Source of the DNA: Chloroflexota bacterium
Lineage (GTDB): Bacteria; Chloroflexota; Limnocylindria; QHBO01
Reading direction: 5' to 3'
Assembly: GCA_029865285.1 (NCBI GenBank)
Contig: JAOUHE010000071.1
Coordinates: forward strand, 1-8,131
Length of the DNA stretch: 8,131 nt
The notes below the pieces were generated by a model. The model was not told where the DNA came from. It did not search any database and was given only the letters and a program-made list of their open reading frames with translations. Positions 1 through 6,608 of this stretch are shown in pieces; positions within the stretch are counted from its first letter, which is position 1, and every line of letters starts with the position of its first letter. A program made the translations under genes and the position numbers.

Positions 1-573
1 GGGCCGACGGGTAAGGACAACAGTTACGGTTCGGGCAAGCTCTGGCTCTCTGATGTGTGGGCGTCGCCGTTCACCGATATCGGTACCAGTGGCTTTCGGG
101 CAGACATCGACTGGCTCTACAACTCGCGCATCACCAAGGGTTGCGCGTTGACTACCTTCTGCCCCGACTCTCCGGTTACTCGAGGGCAGATGGCCGCCTT
201 CTTGGCGCGTGCCATGTCCCTGCCAGCAGCCACCATTGACTACTTCACCGATGACGATGCCTCCATCTTCGAGGCCGACATCAACCGGTTGGCCGAGGCT
301 GGTATCACCACAGGCTGTGGTGGCGTCAAGTACTGTCCGGAGTTGACCATCACCCGTGAGCAGATGGCCGCCTACCTCGATCGCGCTCTGCACCTGCCCT
401 CGACCCTCTACGACTACTTCACCGATGACGATGCCTCCATCTTCGAGGCCAACATCAACCGGGTGGCAGCGGCCGGCATCACCAAGGGCTGCAGCGCTAC
501 CACCTACTGTCCGCTGCTGACCGTCACCCGTGGCCAGATGGCCGCCTTCCTGCACCGTGCCTTCGGACCGTAG
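1..573 (+). CDS. C-terminal part of a secreted S-layer homology (SLH) repeat protein, 5' end outside window
   Basis: The frame is open from base 1 to a TAG at 571-573, giving 190 visible residues; the true start lies left of the window. A GTG at 55 is only an internal valine. Three SLH repeats begin at visible residues 24, 82 and 140, each with an FTD motif, a helix, an ITKGC/ITTGC turn, a YCP or FCP motif and a TRGQMAAFL-type helix. The period is exactly 58 residues. Each repeat holds a CX5C pair (C48/C54, C106/C112, C164/C170), which suggests a disulfide per repeat outside the cell. SLH domains usually anchor exported proteins to the cell envelope. The first 20 residues (DNSYGSGKLWL) resemble the end of a subtilisin-like S8 protease domain, so the missing part may be an SLH-anchored protease; that is a guess from a short tail. 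The protein stops right after repeat three. Confidence 0.88.
   Translation, partial: GPTGKDNSYGSGKLWLSDVWASPFTDIGTSGFRADIDWLYNSRITKGCALTTFCPDSPVTRGQMAAFLARAMSLPAATIDYFTDDDASIFEADINRLAEAGITTGCGGVKYCPELTITREQMAAYLDRALHLPSTLYDYFTDDDASIFEANINRVAAAGITKGCSATTYCPLLTVTRGQMAAFLHRAFGP
238..462 (+). repeat. Near-identical 51-bp direct repeat inside the SLH gene
   Basis: Bases 238-288 and 412-462 match at 50 of 51 positions; the single difference is G277 versus A451, which gives Asp versus Asn. They lie 174 bp apart, exactly one 58-codon SLH period. The flanking parts of the two repeats differ much more, so identity is concentrated at the start of repeats two and three. This fits recent tandem duplication or local gene conversion. 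Confidence 0.85.
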
Positions 574-697
574 GTGTCTGCTGGCCGGGCTGCGGCAATG
601 GCGTCCAGGTGAAGGTGGCGCCGTCGATGTCGAGGCTGCGGACGCGGGACGTCGAGCGGACCGTGCAGGCGACCCCGGCCCCCGACACAGCGGACTC
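524..697 (-). other. Coding-like minus-strand frame, possibly the frameshifted continuation of the 696-947 frame
   Basis: One base out of phase with the preceding frame, the minus strand reads open from beyond 697 to a TGA at 524-526. Codons between about 697 and 585 have roughly 95% G or C at third positions but only about 60% at second positions, as real genes here do. The peptide includes VRSLDIDGATFTWTPLP. A GTG at 686-688 could start a 54-codon frame, but no ribosome binding site is visible. Removing one base from the run of four C (minus strand, 699-702) would join this frame to the one above. The last 16 or so codons lie antisense to the SLH gene and are probably not meaningful. Confidence is low. 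Confidence 0.22.
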
Positions 698-947
698 AGG
701 GGAGGCTCGACAGGATCTCAGTGGCCCAGGAGAGGTCGGGGGTGAAGATGACGTACAGGAACTGCTGCCGTGCGCAGAGCCACATGTAGTCCCCGAGGCG
801 GCGAATGGCCTTGTCGCCGATCTGGATCGTTCCTGCTAGTACCAGGAGCTGCGGCCACGGGCCGCTCCCACGGCGGCCACGCCTATCTTCTCCGAAATGG
901 AACCAGTCGAGTGACGGCAGGCGAGCGAAGGTCGGGGTGGGAGCAGC
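696..947 (-). pseudogene. Protein-like 83-codon frame directly after the HD gene's TAG, same frame; no start codon
   Basis: Read on the minus strand from 947, 83 sense codons continue in the frame of the HD-domain gene after its TAG (948-950) and end at a TGA (696-698). No ATG, GTG or TTG exists near the beginning; the only ATG leaves 30 codons. The last 45 or so codons look coding: third positions are about 90% G or C, and the peptide mixes hydrophobic and charged residues plausibly (IQIGDKAIRRLGDYMW, then RQQFLYVIFTPDLSW). The first 40 codons are weaker, with an Arg/Gly-rich patch. I do not recognise a family. It could be a C-terminal extension of the HD protein cut off by a nonsense change, a gene remnant that lost its start, or chance. 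Confidence 0.4.
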
Positions 948-1697
948 CTAGGCCGTAAGGGCCTCACCGATGCGCCTCGCGTCGTCCTCGTCGGCCATTC
1001 GCATCAGCCATGACGGCTCGAGGTCCCGAACCGTCTCCTCGAGGCCATCCCCGGCCCACTCCTCGAGGAGGCCCCCGCCGCACAATGCGAGCATCACGCC
1101 GACGAGCTCCGGGTCGTAGTCGGTCCCGCTGCGAGCGTGCAGAAGCGTTTCCGCACCTCGCGGCCCGGCATCTGTCGCGGCGTCGTCAAGTCCCTTGGCC
1201 ACCGCCACGATGCGGGCAAAGAGCGGAATCGCCTCGGCAGCCAGGGCAAGCGGCAAACCGCGCCCGTCCCAGCGCTCGCGCAGCGACATGATCGTGACCG
1301 CGACCTGGTGGTCGAACCCGGCACGCAACACCAGCTGAGCACCGCGGCGCACGCGTCCGTGCTCGGCGGCTCGGCGTTCCTCCTGGGTGCCTCGGTGGGG
1401 CATCAGCCGGCGTAGAGCGGCGAGCCGCTCGTGGCCCTGTGACGGCGCGACTTCACCCGCCTCGTGGAGCAGAGCCGCGTAGAAGAGCGATGCGCGGTCG
1501 CGGTCGGGCACCTCGAGCGCCTCTGCGAGGCGCATTGCCAGGAAGCAGGTCCGCATCCCGTGTCCGACCGGGCGTGCGGCGGCGGCGTCGAGGGCAAAGG
1601 AGAACGAGATGGCGAGGTCCGCGGTCCGGGTCAAGTGGCGCGACGGTGCAGCTCCCCCGGGACGACGCTGGGCGCGCGCGATTGCCTGGACAGTCAT
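948..1697 (-). CDS. Degenerate HD-GYP-type domain protein
   Basis: The product has 249 residues if it starts at the ATG at 1695-1697; a TTG at 1740-1742 would add 15 Gly/Pro-rich residues. I prefer the ATG because a weak promoter lies just before it and the extension runs close to a palindrome. HD-GYP features are recognisable in order: GHGMRT (H46), LLHEAGEV (H78, E79) where the family has LLHDIGK, H113 of the helix after it, SLRERWDGRGLP (138-149) where the family has HHERWDGSGYP, and IPLFARIVAVAKGLD where the family has AVAD. Several metal ligands of canonical c-di-GMP phosphodiesterases are therefore replaced: the HD aspartate by Glu, the HHE histidines by Ser-Leu, and the late Asp by Lys168. 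A catalytically inactive or altered regulatory role is likely. There is no signal peptide, membrane segment or receiver domain. It lies downstream of, and on the same strand as, the PLP enzyme. Confidence 0.8.
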   Translation of the reverse strand: MTVQAIARAQRRPGGAAPSRHLTRTADLAISFSFALDAAAARPVGHGMRTCFLAMRLAEALEVPDRDRASLFYAALLHEAGEVAPSQGHERLAALRRLMPHRGTQEERRAAEHGRVRRGAQLVLRAGFDHQVAVTIMSLRERWDGRGLPLALAAEAIPLFARIVAVAKGLDDAATDAGPRGAETLLHARSGTDYDPELVGVMLALCGGGLLEEWAGDGLEETVRDLEPSWLMRMADEDDARRIGEALTA

Positions 1698-1704
1698 CGG
1701 TGCG

Positions 1705-1733
1705 AGTCTGCCGGGTCCGGGTCCAATGGTGAA
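1705..1733 (-). promoter_or_regulatory. Possible promoter for the HD gene
   Basis: On the minus strand TTCACC (1728-1733) and CAGACT (1705-1710) are separated by 17 bp, and CAGACT ends 7 nt before the ATG at 1697. Both boxes are partial matches to sigma-70-type consensus. The 7-nt distance would give a leaderless or near-leaderless transcript, as is also suggested for the HTH gene at 6622. Transcription from the upstream PLP gene is the alternative. Confidence 0.3.
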
Positions 1734-1743
1734 TGACCCCAAG

Positions 1744-1757
1744 GTACCCCGGGGTAC
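1744..1757. repeat. 14-bp perfect palindrome, possible operator
   Basis: GTACCCCGGGGTAC reads the same on both strands, with no spacer. It lies in the 78-bp gap between the PLP enzyme's stop and the HD gene's start, about 11 bp upstream of the possible -35 box of the HD gene. A dimeric repressor or activator site is the simplest reading. It is less likely to be a terminator, since the RNA stem would be only 5 bp around a 4-nt loop and no T-run follows. Confidence 0.45.
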
Positions 1758-1775
1758 GGGCGCGGGCGGGCACGT

Positions 1776-2984
1776 TCAGGATTCGGCCGCGATCGCTCCG
1801 GGCATCACCGCTGCCAGACGTTCGTACTGATCCAGGTCGTTGTAGCCTGCCGCGCTGATCCGCACGAGCCGTCGCCACGGGCCGCCACTCGGTCGCTGGG
1901 GCCACGGCGTGACCATCGCCTGGATCCCGTGCGCCAGCAGGTGCGCATGGACCGGATCACCGTACAGTTCGACCCCCTGGACCCGGCCGCCACCACCCTG
2001 CAGGGGGAGCGGGATCGAAGCCATGGTCCCGATCATCGTCTCCGGCGCTGCCACGGCGATGCCTGCGGCGGCGCTGACCAGTGAGCGCCCAGCCATCACC
2101 AGGTCGTGGTTCCGAGCACGCAGGGTCTCCCATCCTCCCGGGAGCAGATTCTCGCCAAAGCGGATCGCCGCCGGAACGGCCAGATAGGCCGATGGATCGG
2201 CGGTGCCGGTCCAGTCGAACTCGACGCGAAAGCGGCTGCGGTCCGTGCGTGGGGAGTTCGCGCCGTGGCTGATGGCGAGTGGGCGGATCTCGGCCTGGCG
2301 ATCGCGACGGACCCAGAGGAAGCCGGATCCCTTGGGTGCGCAGACCCATTTGTGGAGGTTTGCCGCATAGTACGTGGCCCCCACAGACTCCACGTTCAGC
2401 GCCACCTGGCCGGGGGCATGCGCGCCATCGACCAGCGAGTCGATGCCCCGGCGGGACAGCTCGTCGGTCAGCTGCCGAATCGGGAAGATCAGCGCAGTCG
2501 CCGAGGTGATGTGATCGAGCACCGCCAGGCGGGTCTGCGGCGTGACCGCTGCGAGCACCGCGCTCACGATCTGCTCGGACGATTCGGTCGGGAACGGCAC
2601 CGGCGCGATCACGACCCGCGCACCATCTCGTTCAGCCACGTACTCCATGGCGTTCTTCACCGCGTTGTAGGCGTGATCGGTGGTCAGCAACTCGTCCCCG
2701 ACGTCGAAGCGGAGCGACCGCAGGACTGCATTCGTGCCGGCCGTCGCGTTGGGCACGAAGGCGAGATCGTCCGGATCGGCCCCGACGAAGGCACCGAGCG
2801 CACGTCGTGCCTCGTCGAGTTCGGCCTCGAGTTCGCTGAAGAAGCGGACCGGCTCTGCCTCGATCCGGTCTCGCCAGGCCTGCTGGGATGCGAGCACCTC
2901 GCGCGGCGCGGCACCGAATGAGCCGTGGTTGAGGAAGGTGACCGTCGGGTCCAGCGTCCAGTGGTGGGCGAACTCAGCCGGCAT
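1776..2984 (-). CDS. Class V aminotransferase-fold PLP enzyme, isopenicillin N epimerase-like
   Basis: The product has 402 residues, normal for the family. Motifs in order: FLNHGSFGAAPREVL (17-31), which is the typical N-terminal signature of the isopenicillin N epimerase-like group; NATAGTNAVLRSL (79-91), which binds cofactor phosphate; H104; LDHITSATALIFP (156-168); VDGAHAPGQ (185-193), with D186 expected to pair with the pyridine nitrogen; and NLHKWVCAPKG (209-219), with K212 as the PLP-binding lysine. FDWTGTADPSAY (256-267) and VRIS (374-377, R375 likely holding a substrate carboxylate) complete the fold. The enzyme should be cytosolic. Relatives include epimerases, cysteine desulfurase-like lyases and ergothioneine C-S lyase, so the substrate cannot be set from sequence; no beta-lactam or ergothioneine genes are nearby. 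The ATG lies 19 bp from the divergent HAD start. The HD gene follows downstream and could be co-transcribed. Confidence 0.92.
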   Translation of the reverse strand: MPAEFAHHWTLDPTVTFLNHGSFGAAPREVLASQQAWRDRIEAEPVRFFSELEAELDEARRALGAFVGADPDDLAFVPNATAGTNAVLRSLRFDVGDELLTTDHAYNAVKNAMEYVAERDGARVVIAPVPFPTESSEQIVSAVLAAVTPQTRLAVLDHITSATALIFPIRQLTDELSRRGIDSLVDGAHAPGQVALNVESVGATYYAANLHKWVCAPKGSGFLWVRRDRQAEIRPLAISHGANSPRTDRSRFRVEFDWTGTADPSAYLAVPAAIRFGENLLPGGWETLRARNHDLVMAGRSLVSAAAGIAVAAPETMIGTMASIPLPLQGGGGRVQGVELYGDPVHAHLLAHGIQAMVTPWPQRPSGGPWRRLVRISAAGYNDLDQYERLAAVMPGAIAAES

Positions 2985-2991
2985 CGCGGGC

Positions 2992-2998
2992 TATCGTA
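2992..2998. promoter_or_regulatory. Symmetric divergent -10 element between the PLP enzyme and HAD genes
   Basis: The whole divergent gap is 19 bp (2985-3003). It contains CTATCGTAG, whose outer bases are symmetric. On the plus strand TATCGT (2992-2997) ends 6 nt before the HAD ATG; on the minus strand TACGAT (2998-2993) ends 8 nt before the PLP gene's ATG. Both fit TANNNT. No good -35 box is visible for either direction, and the space leaves no room for ribosome binding sites, which points to leaderless transcripts both ways. Confidence 0.45.
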
Positions 2999-3003
2999 GA
3001 CCG

Positions 3004-3669
3004 ATGCCCTCGCCACTTGCCCGCCTGCCAGCTCCTGCGGCGGTCATCTTCGACCTGGACGGGACGCTGGTCGATACCGTCGAGACCCGCATCCAGGCGT
3101 GGTTGGCGGTATTTGCGGAAGAAGCGATCCCGGCCGACCGCGGGCTCATCGCGGACCTCATCGGTTCCGATGGCCGAAGGCTGGCCCGAGAAGTCTCCTC
3201 CGCTGCCGGCATCACGCTCACCGCGGGTCGCGACGAGACAATTGATGTGCGCTCCGGGGAGATCTACGCATCGCTCAACACTCACCCGAAGCCGGTCCCC
3301 GGCGTGAGTGCACTGCTTGAACGCCTGGAGGCAGCGGGTACCCCCTGGGCGATCGCCACCTCGAGTCGAAGGGAGCAGGTCGCAGCGTCCGTGTCCGCGC
3401 TGACGTTGTTGCGCGAGCCGCTGGTGATCGACGGGACCCACGTGTTGCACGCCAAGCCGGCACCGGACCTGCTGCTCCTCGCGGCTCGCGAACTGGCGGT
3501 CAGTCCGGAGGGCTGCTGGTACGTCGGCGATGCGACGTGGGACATGCTCGCTGCGGTGGCCGCCGGCATGATCGCCGTTGGCGTCACGACCGGTGCGGTC
3601 GATGCCGCGACGTTGCGCCAGGCCGGTGCAGTCGCCGTCGTGGCCTCCCTCGCGGAGCTCGGAATCTGA
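3004..3669 (+). CDS. HAD superfamily subfamily IA phosphatase, phosphoglycolate phosphatase/beta-phosphoglucomutase-like
   Basis: The product has 221 residues. The ATG at 3004 is the right start: the frame is open upstream, but that part is antisense to the PLP gene and the first conserved motif falls at residue 15. Motif I is VIFDLDGTLVDT (nucleophile D17, acid/base D19); motif II is AIATSS (T119/S120); motif III is the lysine of HAKPAPD (K151); motif IV is VGDATWDM (D176, D180). A helical C1 cap lies between about residues 25 and 95. All catalytic residues are present, so a soluble Mg2+-dependent phosphatase or phosphomutase is expected. The cap does not fix the substrate. Its stop lies 5 bp before the LigD start, so the two are surely one transcript and probably translationally coupled. 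A -10-like TATCGT ends 6 nt before the start codon. Confidence 0.9.
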   Translation: MPSPLARLPAPAAVIFDLDGTLVDTVETRIQAWLAVFAEEAIPADRGLIADLIGSDGRRLAREVSSAAGITLTAGRDETIDVRSGEIYASLNTHPKPVPGVSALLERLEAAGTPWAIATSSRREQVAASVSALTLLREPLVIDGTHVLHAKPAPDLLLLAARELAVSPEGCWYVGDATWDMLAAVAAGMIAVGVTTGAVDAATLRQAGAVAVVASLAELGI

Positions 3670-3674
3670 CACCG

Positions 3675-6329
3675 ATGCCGCTCGACGCCTATCGGTCCAA
3701 GCGGGACTTTGCGCGCACCCCTGAGCCGGAGCCAGCGACGGTCGGGGAGGGGACCGGCCGTTTCGTGGTCCAGCGCCACCGAGCCAGCCGCCTCCACTAC
3801 GACCTGCGCCTTGAGATCGGCGGCGTGCTGGTCAGCTGGGCCGTGCCGCGAGGTCCGACGCTGGATCCGGGCGAACGCCGGATGGCGATGCGGACCGAGG
3901 ACCATCCGATCGAATACCTGTCCTTCGAGGACACCATTCCGGTAGGCCAGTACGGGGCGGGGGACATGATCGTCTGGGACTGGGGAACCTTCGAGCCCGA
4001 GGAGACCGACGACCCGGCTGGTGCCCTCCGTTCGGGTGAGCTGAAGTTCCGGCTTCACGGGGAGCGGTTGGCTGGACGCTTCACAATCGTGCAGACGGGC
4101 GGCCGACGGGACGCGTTCGGCGCCCGCACCGAACCGGGACAGTGGTTGCTCATCCACAAGCGCGATGAGGCGGCCGTGCCGGGCTGGGATGCCGAACGCC
4201 ACATCACCAGCGTGATGACCGGGCGCACCAACGACGAGGTGGCGGCGGCGGTCGCGGCGCGGTTCGTGGCGCCGATCCCCTCGGCCAACCTCGTGGTCGC
4301 ACTCGCCGGTGCCCTCCCCGCACCGCTGCCTGACTTCATCGCGCCGATGCTGGCCACCCCGGTGGCCGGCGCCTTTGACGATCCGGATTGGCTGTTCGAG
4401 GTCAAGTGGGACGGATACCGCGTCGAGGCGGTCGTGCACGATGGAAACGCGCGCCTGTGGACACGGAATCGCGCGGATGCGGCCGCCTACTTCCCGCGCC
4501 TGGCGGGTCCGGCCACGTGGATCGATGCGCGCGAGGCGGTCGTGGACGGAGAAGTGGTAGCGCTCGATGGCGAGGGGCGCCCCGACTTCTCGCTGCTCCA
4601 GGACCGTACGGGGTTGCGGGGCCTCGAGGCATCCAGCGGACGTCGCGCTCGTCCCTCGGCGCGCCTCTCGTCGGAGGAGCGCGGGGCCATTCCCGTTGTC
4701 TACATGGTCTTCGATCTGCTCCACCTCGACGGCCAATCGCTCCTGGGTGTCCCGCTCGAGGAGCGGAAGCGTGAACTGCAGCGGCTGCTGCGTCCGGGCC
4801 CAGCGGTCCGGTACTCGCCGCACGTGGTGGCGGATGGAATGGACTTCCTGCGGGCCGCAGCGGCACAGGAGCTGGAGGGGATCGTCGCCAAGCGCCGCGA
4901 CAGCCGCTACGAGCCGGGGCGACGATCTCGGGACTGGCTCAAGGTGAAGTTGCGGCGCGAGCAGGAGTTCGTCGTCGTCGGTTGGCTCCCAGGACAGGGG
5001 GGCGGCGCTGAGCTCGGTTCGCTCATCGTCGGGGTCAACCACGAGGGCGCTCTGCGACGGGCCGGCCAGGTTGGCAGCGGCATCTCGGGGGCCGTCGCGC
5101 GCAGGCTGCTGGCCGATCTCCAATCACTGCGCACTGACGTTCCGCCGATCGACCCCGCCGAATCACCCCCGGACGCTCGCTGGGTTCAGCCGCGCCTCGT
5201 CATTCGCGCCGAATTCGCGGAGTGGACGCCCGACGGTGTGCTCAGGCATCCGACGTTCAAGGGGATCGAGATCGGAGGAGATCCGACGGCGGTGGTGCGG
5301 GAGGAATCCCAGCCGCACGTCCATGCGCTCGCGGACAGATCCGGGCGTGCGCGGCGACCGCCGGCACCGCCCTCGGCGCCCGAGGTGGTGCCCGCGACGC
5401 CGGCCGAACTGGCGGAACTCGATGCGATGCAGGGGGAGGGCGTCTGGCGTGTGGCCGGACACGAGGTTCGGCTCACGAACCTGGACAAGCCCATCTTTCC
5501 CGGCACGGGTGAACACGCCACGTTGAGCAAGCGCGACCTGATCCGCTACTACGCATCGATCGGCGCAGTGCTGGTACCGCACCTCGCTGGGCGCGGCCTG
5601 ACCCTGCAGCGGTTTCCCAACGGCATCGATCGGCCAGGCTTCTGGCAGAAGGACCTGCCGGGTCACGCTCCGAGCTGGGTGTCGCGCTGGTCCTACACCG
5701 GACACGAGGGTCCCAAGACCTACGCCGTCGTTGACCGCGTGGCGACCCTGGTCTGGCTCGCACAGGAAGCCGCGGTGGAGCTGCATCCATGGACCAGCCG
5801 GACCGCTGCTCCTGCCGAGCCGACATTCGCGCTGATCGACATCGACCCCGGGACCGAGACCACCTTCGATGAAGTGCTCGTGCTGGCGCGTCTGTTCCGG
5901 ACGGCCCTCGAGCACCTCGGGGTTATCGGTCTGCCAAAGGTGACGGGAAAGCGCGGCCTCCAGGTGTGGGTCCCCATCCGCGCGGGGTACACGTTCGAGC
6001 AGACCCGGGGCTGGGTCGAATCACTCTCCCGCGCAGTCGGCGCGATGGTGCCCGAACTGGTGAGCTGGGAGTGGTCGAAGCGCGATCGGGGAGGAAGGGC
6101 GCGTCTCGACTTCACCCAGAACGCGGTCAACAAGACGCTCGTGGCACCCTATTCGGTGCGCCCCGCGGCGTCAGCGCCGGTCTCGGTGCCGATCACCTGG
6201 GCGCAGCTGGATGATCCGGCACTGGCGCCGGACGGTTGGACCGTGCTGACCCTGCCGGACCGGTTGGCCGATGTAGGCGATCTATTCGCGCCGGCCCTTG
6301 CCACCCCCCAGGATCTGCCGGTCATCTAG
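3675..6329 (+). CDS. ligD: DNA ligase D, phosphoesterase-ligase-polymerase fusion for non-homologous end joining
   Basis: The product has 884 residues, with the domain order of Pseudomonas LigD. Phosphoesterase, about 28-165: RASRLHYDLRLE with H35, H41, D43 and R45, then H77 and Y81; every one lies 7 positions before the known P. aeruginosa active-site residue, as I recall its numbering. ATP-dependent ligase, about 220-425: EVKWDGYR with adenylated K244, VFDLLHLDG, EGIVAKR (401-407) and WLKVK (421-425), followed by an OB-fold to about 540. A Pro/Arg-rich linker spans about 545-580. Archaeo-eukaryotic primase-type polymerase, about 590-875: metal ligands D722, D724 and D812, with H704, K619 and R829 also in place. 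It repairs double-strand breaks with Ku; Ku is not in the window. The frame extends back to 3537, but residues before the ATG at 3675 are Arg-rich antisense-like and overlap HAD. No clear Shine-Dalgarno is seen, so reinitiation after HAD is likely. Confidence 0.97.
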   Translation: MPLDAYRSKRDFARTPEPEPATVGEGTGRFVVQRHRASRLHYDLRLEIGGVLVSWAVPRGPTLDPGERRMAMRTEDHPIEYLSFEDTIPVGQYGAGDMIVWDWGTFEPEETDDPAGALRSGELKFRLHGERLAGRFTIVQTGGRRDAFGARTEPGQWLLIHKRDEAAVPGWDAERHITSVMTGRTNDEVAAAVAARFVAPIPSANLVVALAGALPAPLPDFIAPMLATPVAGAFDDPDWLFEVKWDGYRVEAVVHDGNARLWTRNRADAAAYFPRLAGPATWIDAREAVVDGEVVALDGEGRPDFSLLQDRTGLRGLEASSGRRARPSARLSSEERGAIPVVYMVFDLLHLDGQSLLGVPLEERKRELQRLLRPGPAVRYSPHVVADGMDFLRAAAAQELEGIVAKRRDSRYEPGRRSRDWLKVKLRREQEFVVVGWLPGQGGGAELGSLIVGVNHEGALRRAGQVGSGISGAVARRLLADLQSLRTDVPPIDPAESPPDARWVQPRLVIRAEFAEWTPDGVLRHPTFKGIEIGGDPTAVVREESQPHVHALADRSGRARRPPAPPSAPEVVPATPAELAELDAMQGEGVWRVAGHEVRLTNLDKPIFPGTGEHATLSKRDLIRYYASIGAVLVPHLAGRGLTLQRFPNGIDRPGFWQKDLPGHAPSWVSRWSYTGHEGPKTYAVVDRVATLVWLAQEAAVELHPWTSRTAAPAEPTFALIDIDPGTETTFDEVLVLARLFRTALEHLGVIGLPKVTGKRGLQVWVPIRAGYTFEQTRGWVESLSRAVGAMVPELVSWEWSKRDRGGRARLDFTQNAVNKTLVAPYSVRPAASAPVSVPITWAQLDDPALAPDGWTVLTLPDRLADVGDLFAPALATPQDLPVI

Positions 6330-6354
6330 GGAACCCGCGAGACGCATGACGAAA

Positions 6355-6376
6355 CCGCGGACGGGCACGTCCACGG
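6355..6376 (+). terminator. Hairpin after ligD, possible transcription terminator without a T-run
   Basis: CCG-C-GGACG pairs with CGTCC-A-CGG around a GGCA loop: 8 bp with one C-A mismatch, starting 26 nt after the ligD stop. What follows is TGTCGCTCCCCCC rather than a T-run, so it is not a classic intrinsic terminator, although high-GC bacteria often use such stems. The rest of 6377-6600 shows no convincing gene; the HTH frame extends through it but without coding signatures. Confidence 0.35.
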
Positions 6377-6608
6377 TGTCGCTCCCCCCGAATCTAACGC
6401 GACGCGAGCCCTAGGAGGGCCAGCCGCCGCCGGTGTGTCCGTTGCACATATCGATCTCCTCAGCGGCTGCCCCGGAAGGGAATATCGGCCGCAAGCTGAC
6501 ATTCGCCACCGGAGGTCGTGTCGGCAATGACCCATCGGTACTGATGGCCCAGCAGGTGGCAGGTACTTTCGGAGCAGCACCGAGTCAAATGGGGCTTGCC
6601 AAGGGCGC

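Noticed and set aside
609..839. A 76-codon plus-strand frame between the SLH and HD genes
   Set aside because: Acidic and low in hydrophobic residues, with no visible ribosome binding site; the minus strand is more coding-like over the same bases.
1698..1742. A TTG start at 1742 for the HD gene
   Set aside because: It adds 15 Gly/Pro-rich residues, removes the possible promoter into coding sequence and abuts the palindrome. The ATG at 1697 is simpler.
2106..2921. A 271-codon plus-strand frame antisense to the PLP enzyme
   Set aside because: The minus-strand gene has all PLP-enzyme signatures. The antisense product looks like complement-of-coding sequence.
3282..5123. A 613-codon open frame on the minus strand across HAD and ligD
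   Set aside because: It is antisense to two genes with complete catalytic motifs; long antisense frames are common in GC-rich genes. Its own product is rich in Arg and His and lacks any recognisable motif.
6326..6580. An 84-codon minus-strand frame after ligD
   Set aside because: Composition is not protein-like (many Pro, Arg, Cys and Ser), and there is no motif or ribosome binding site.
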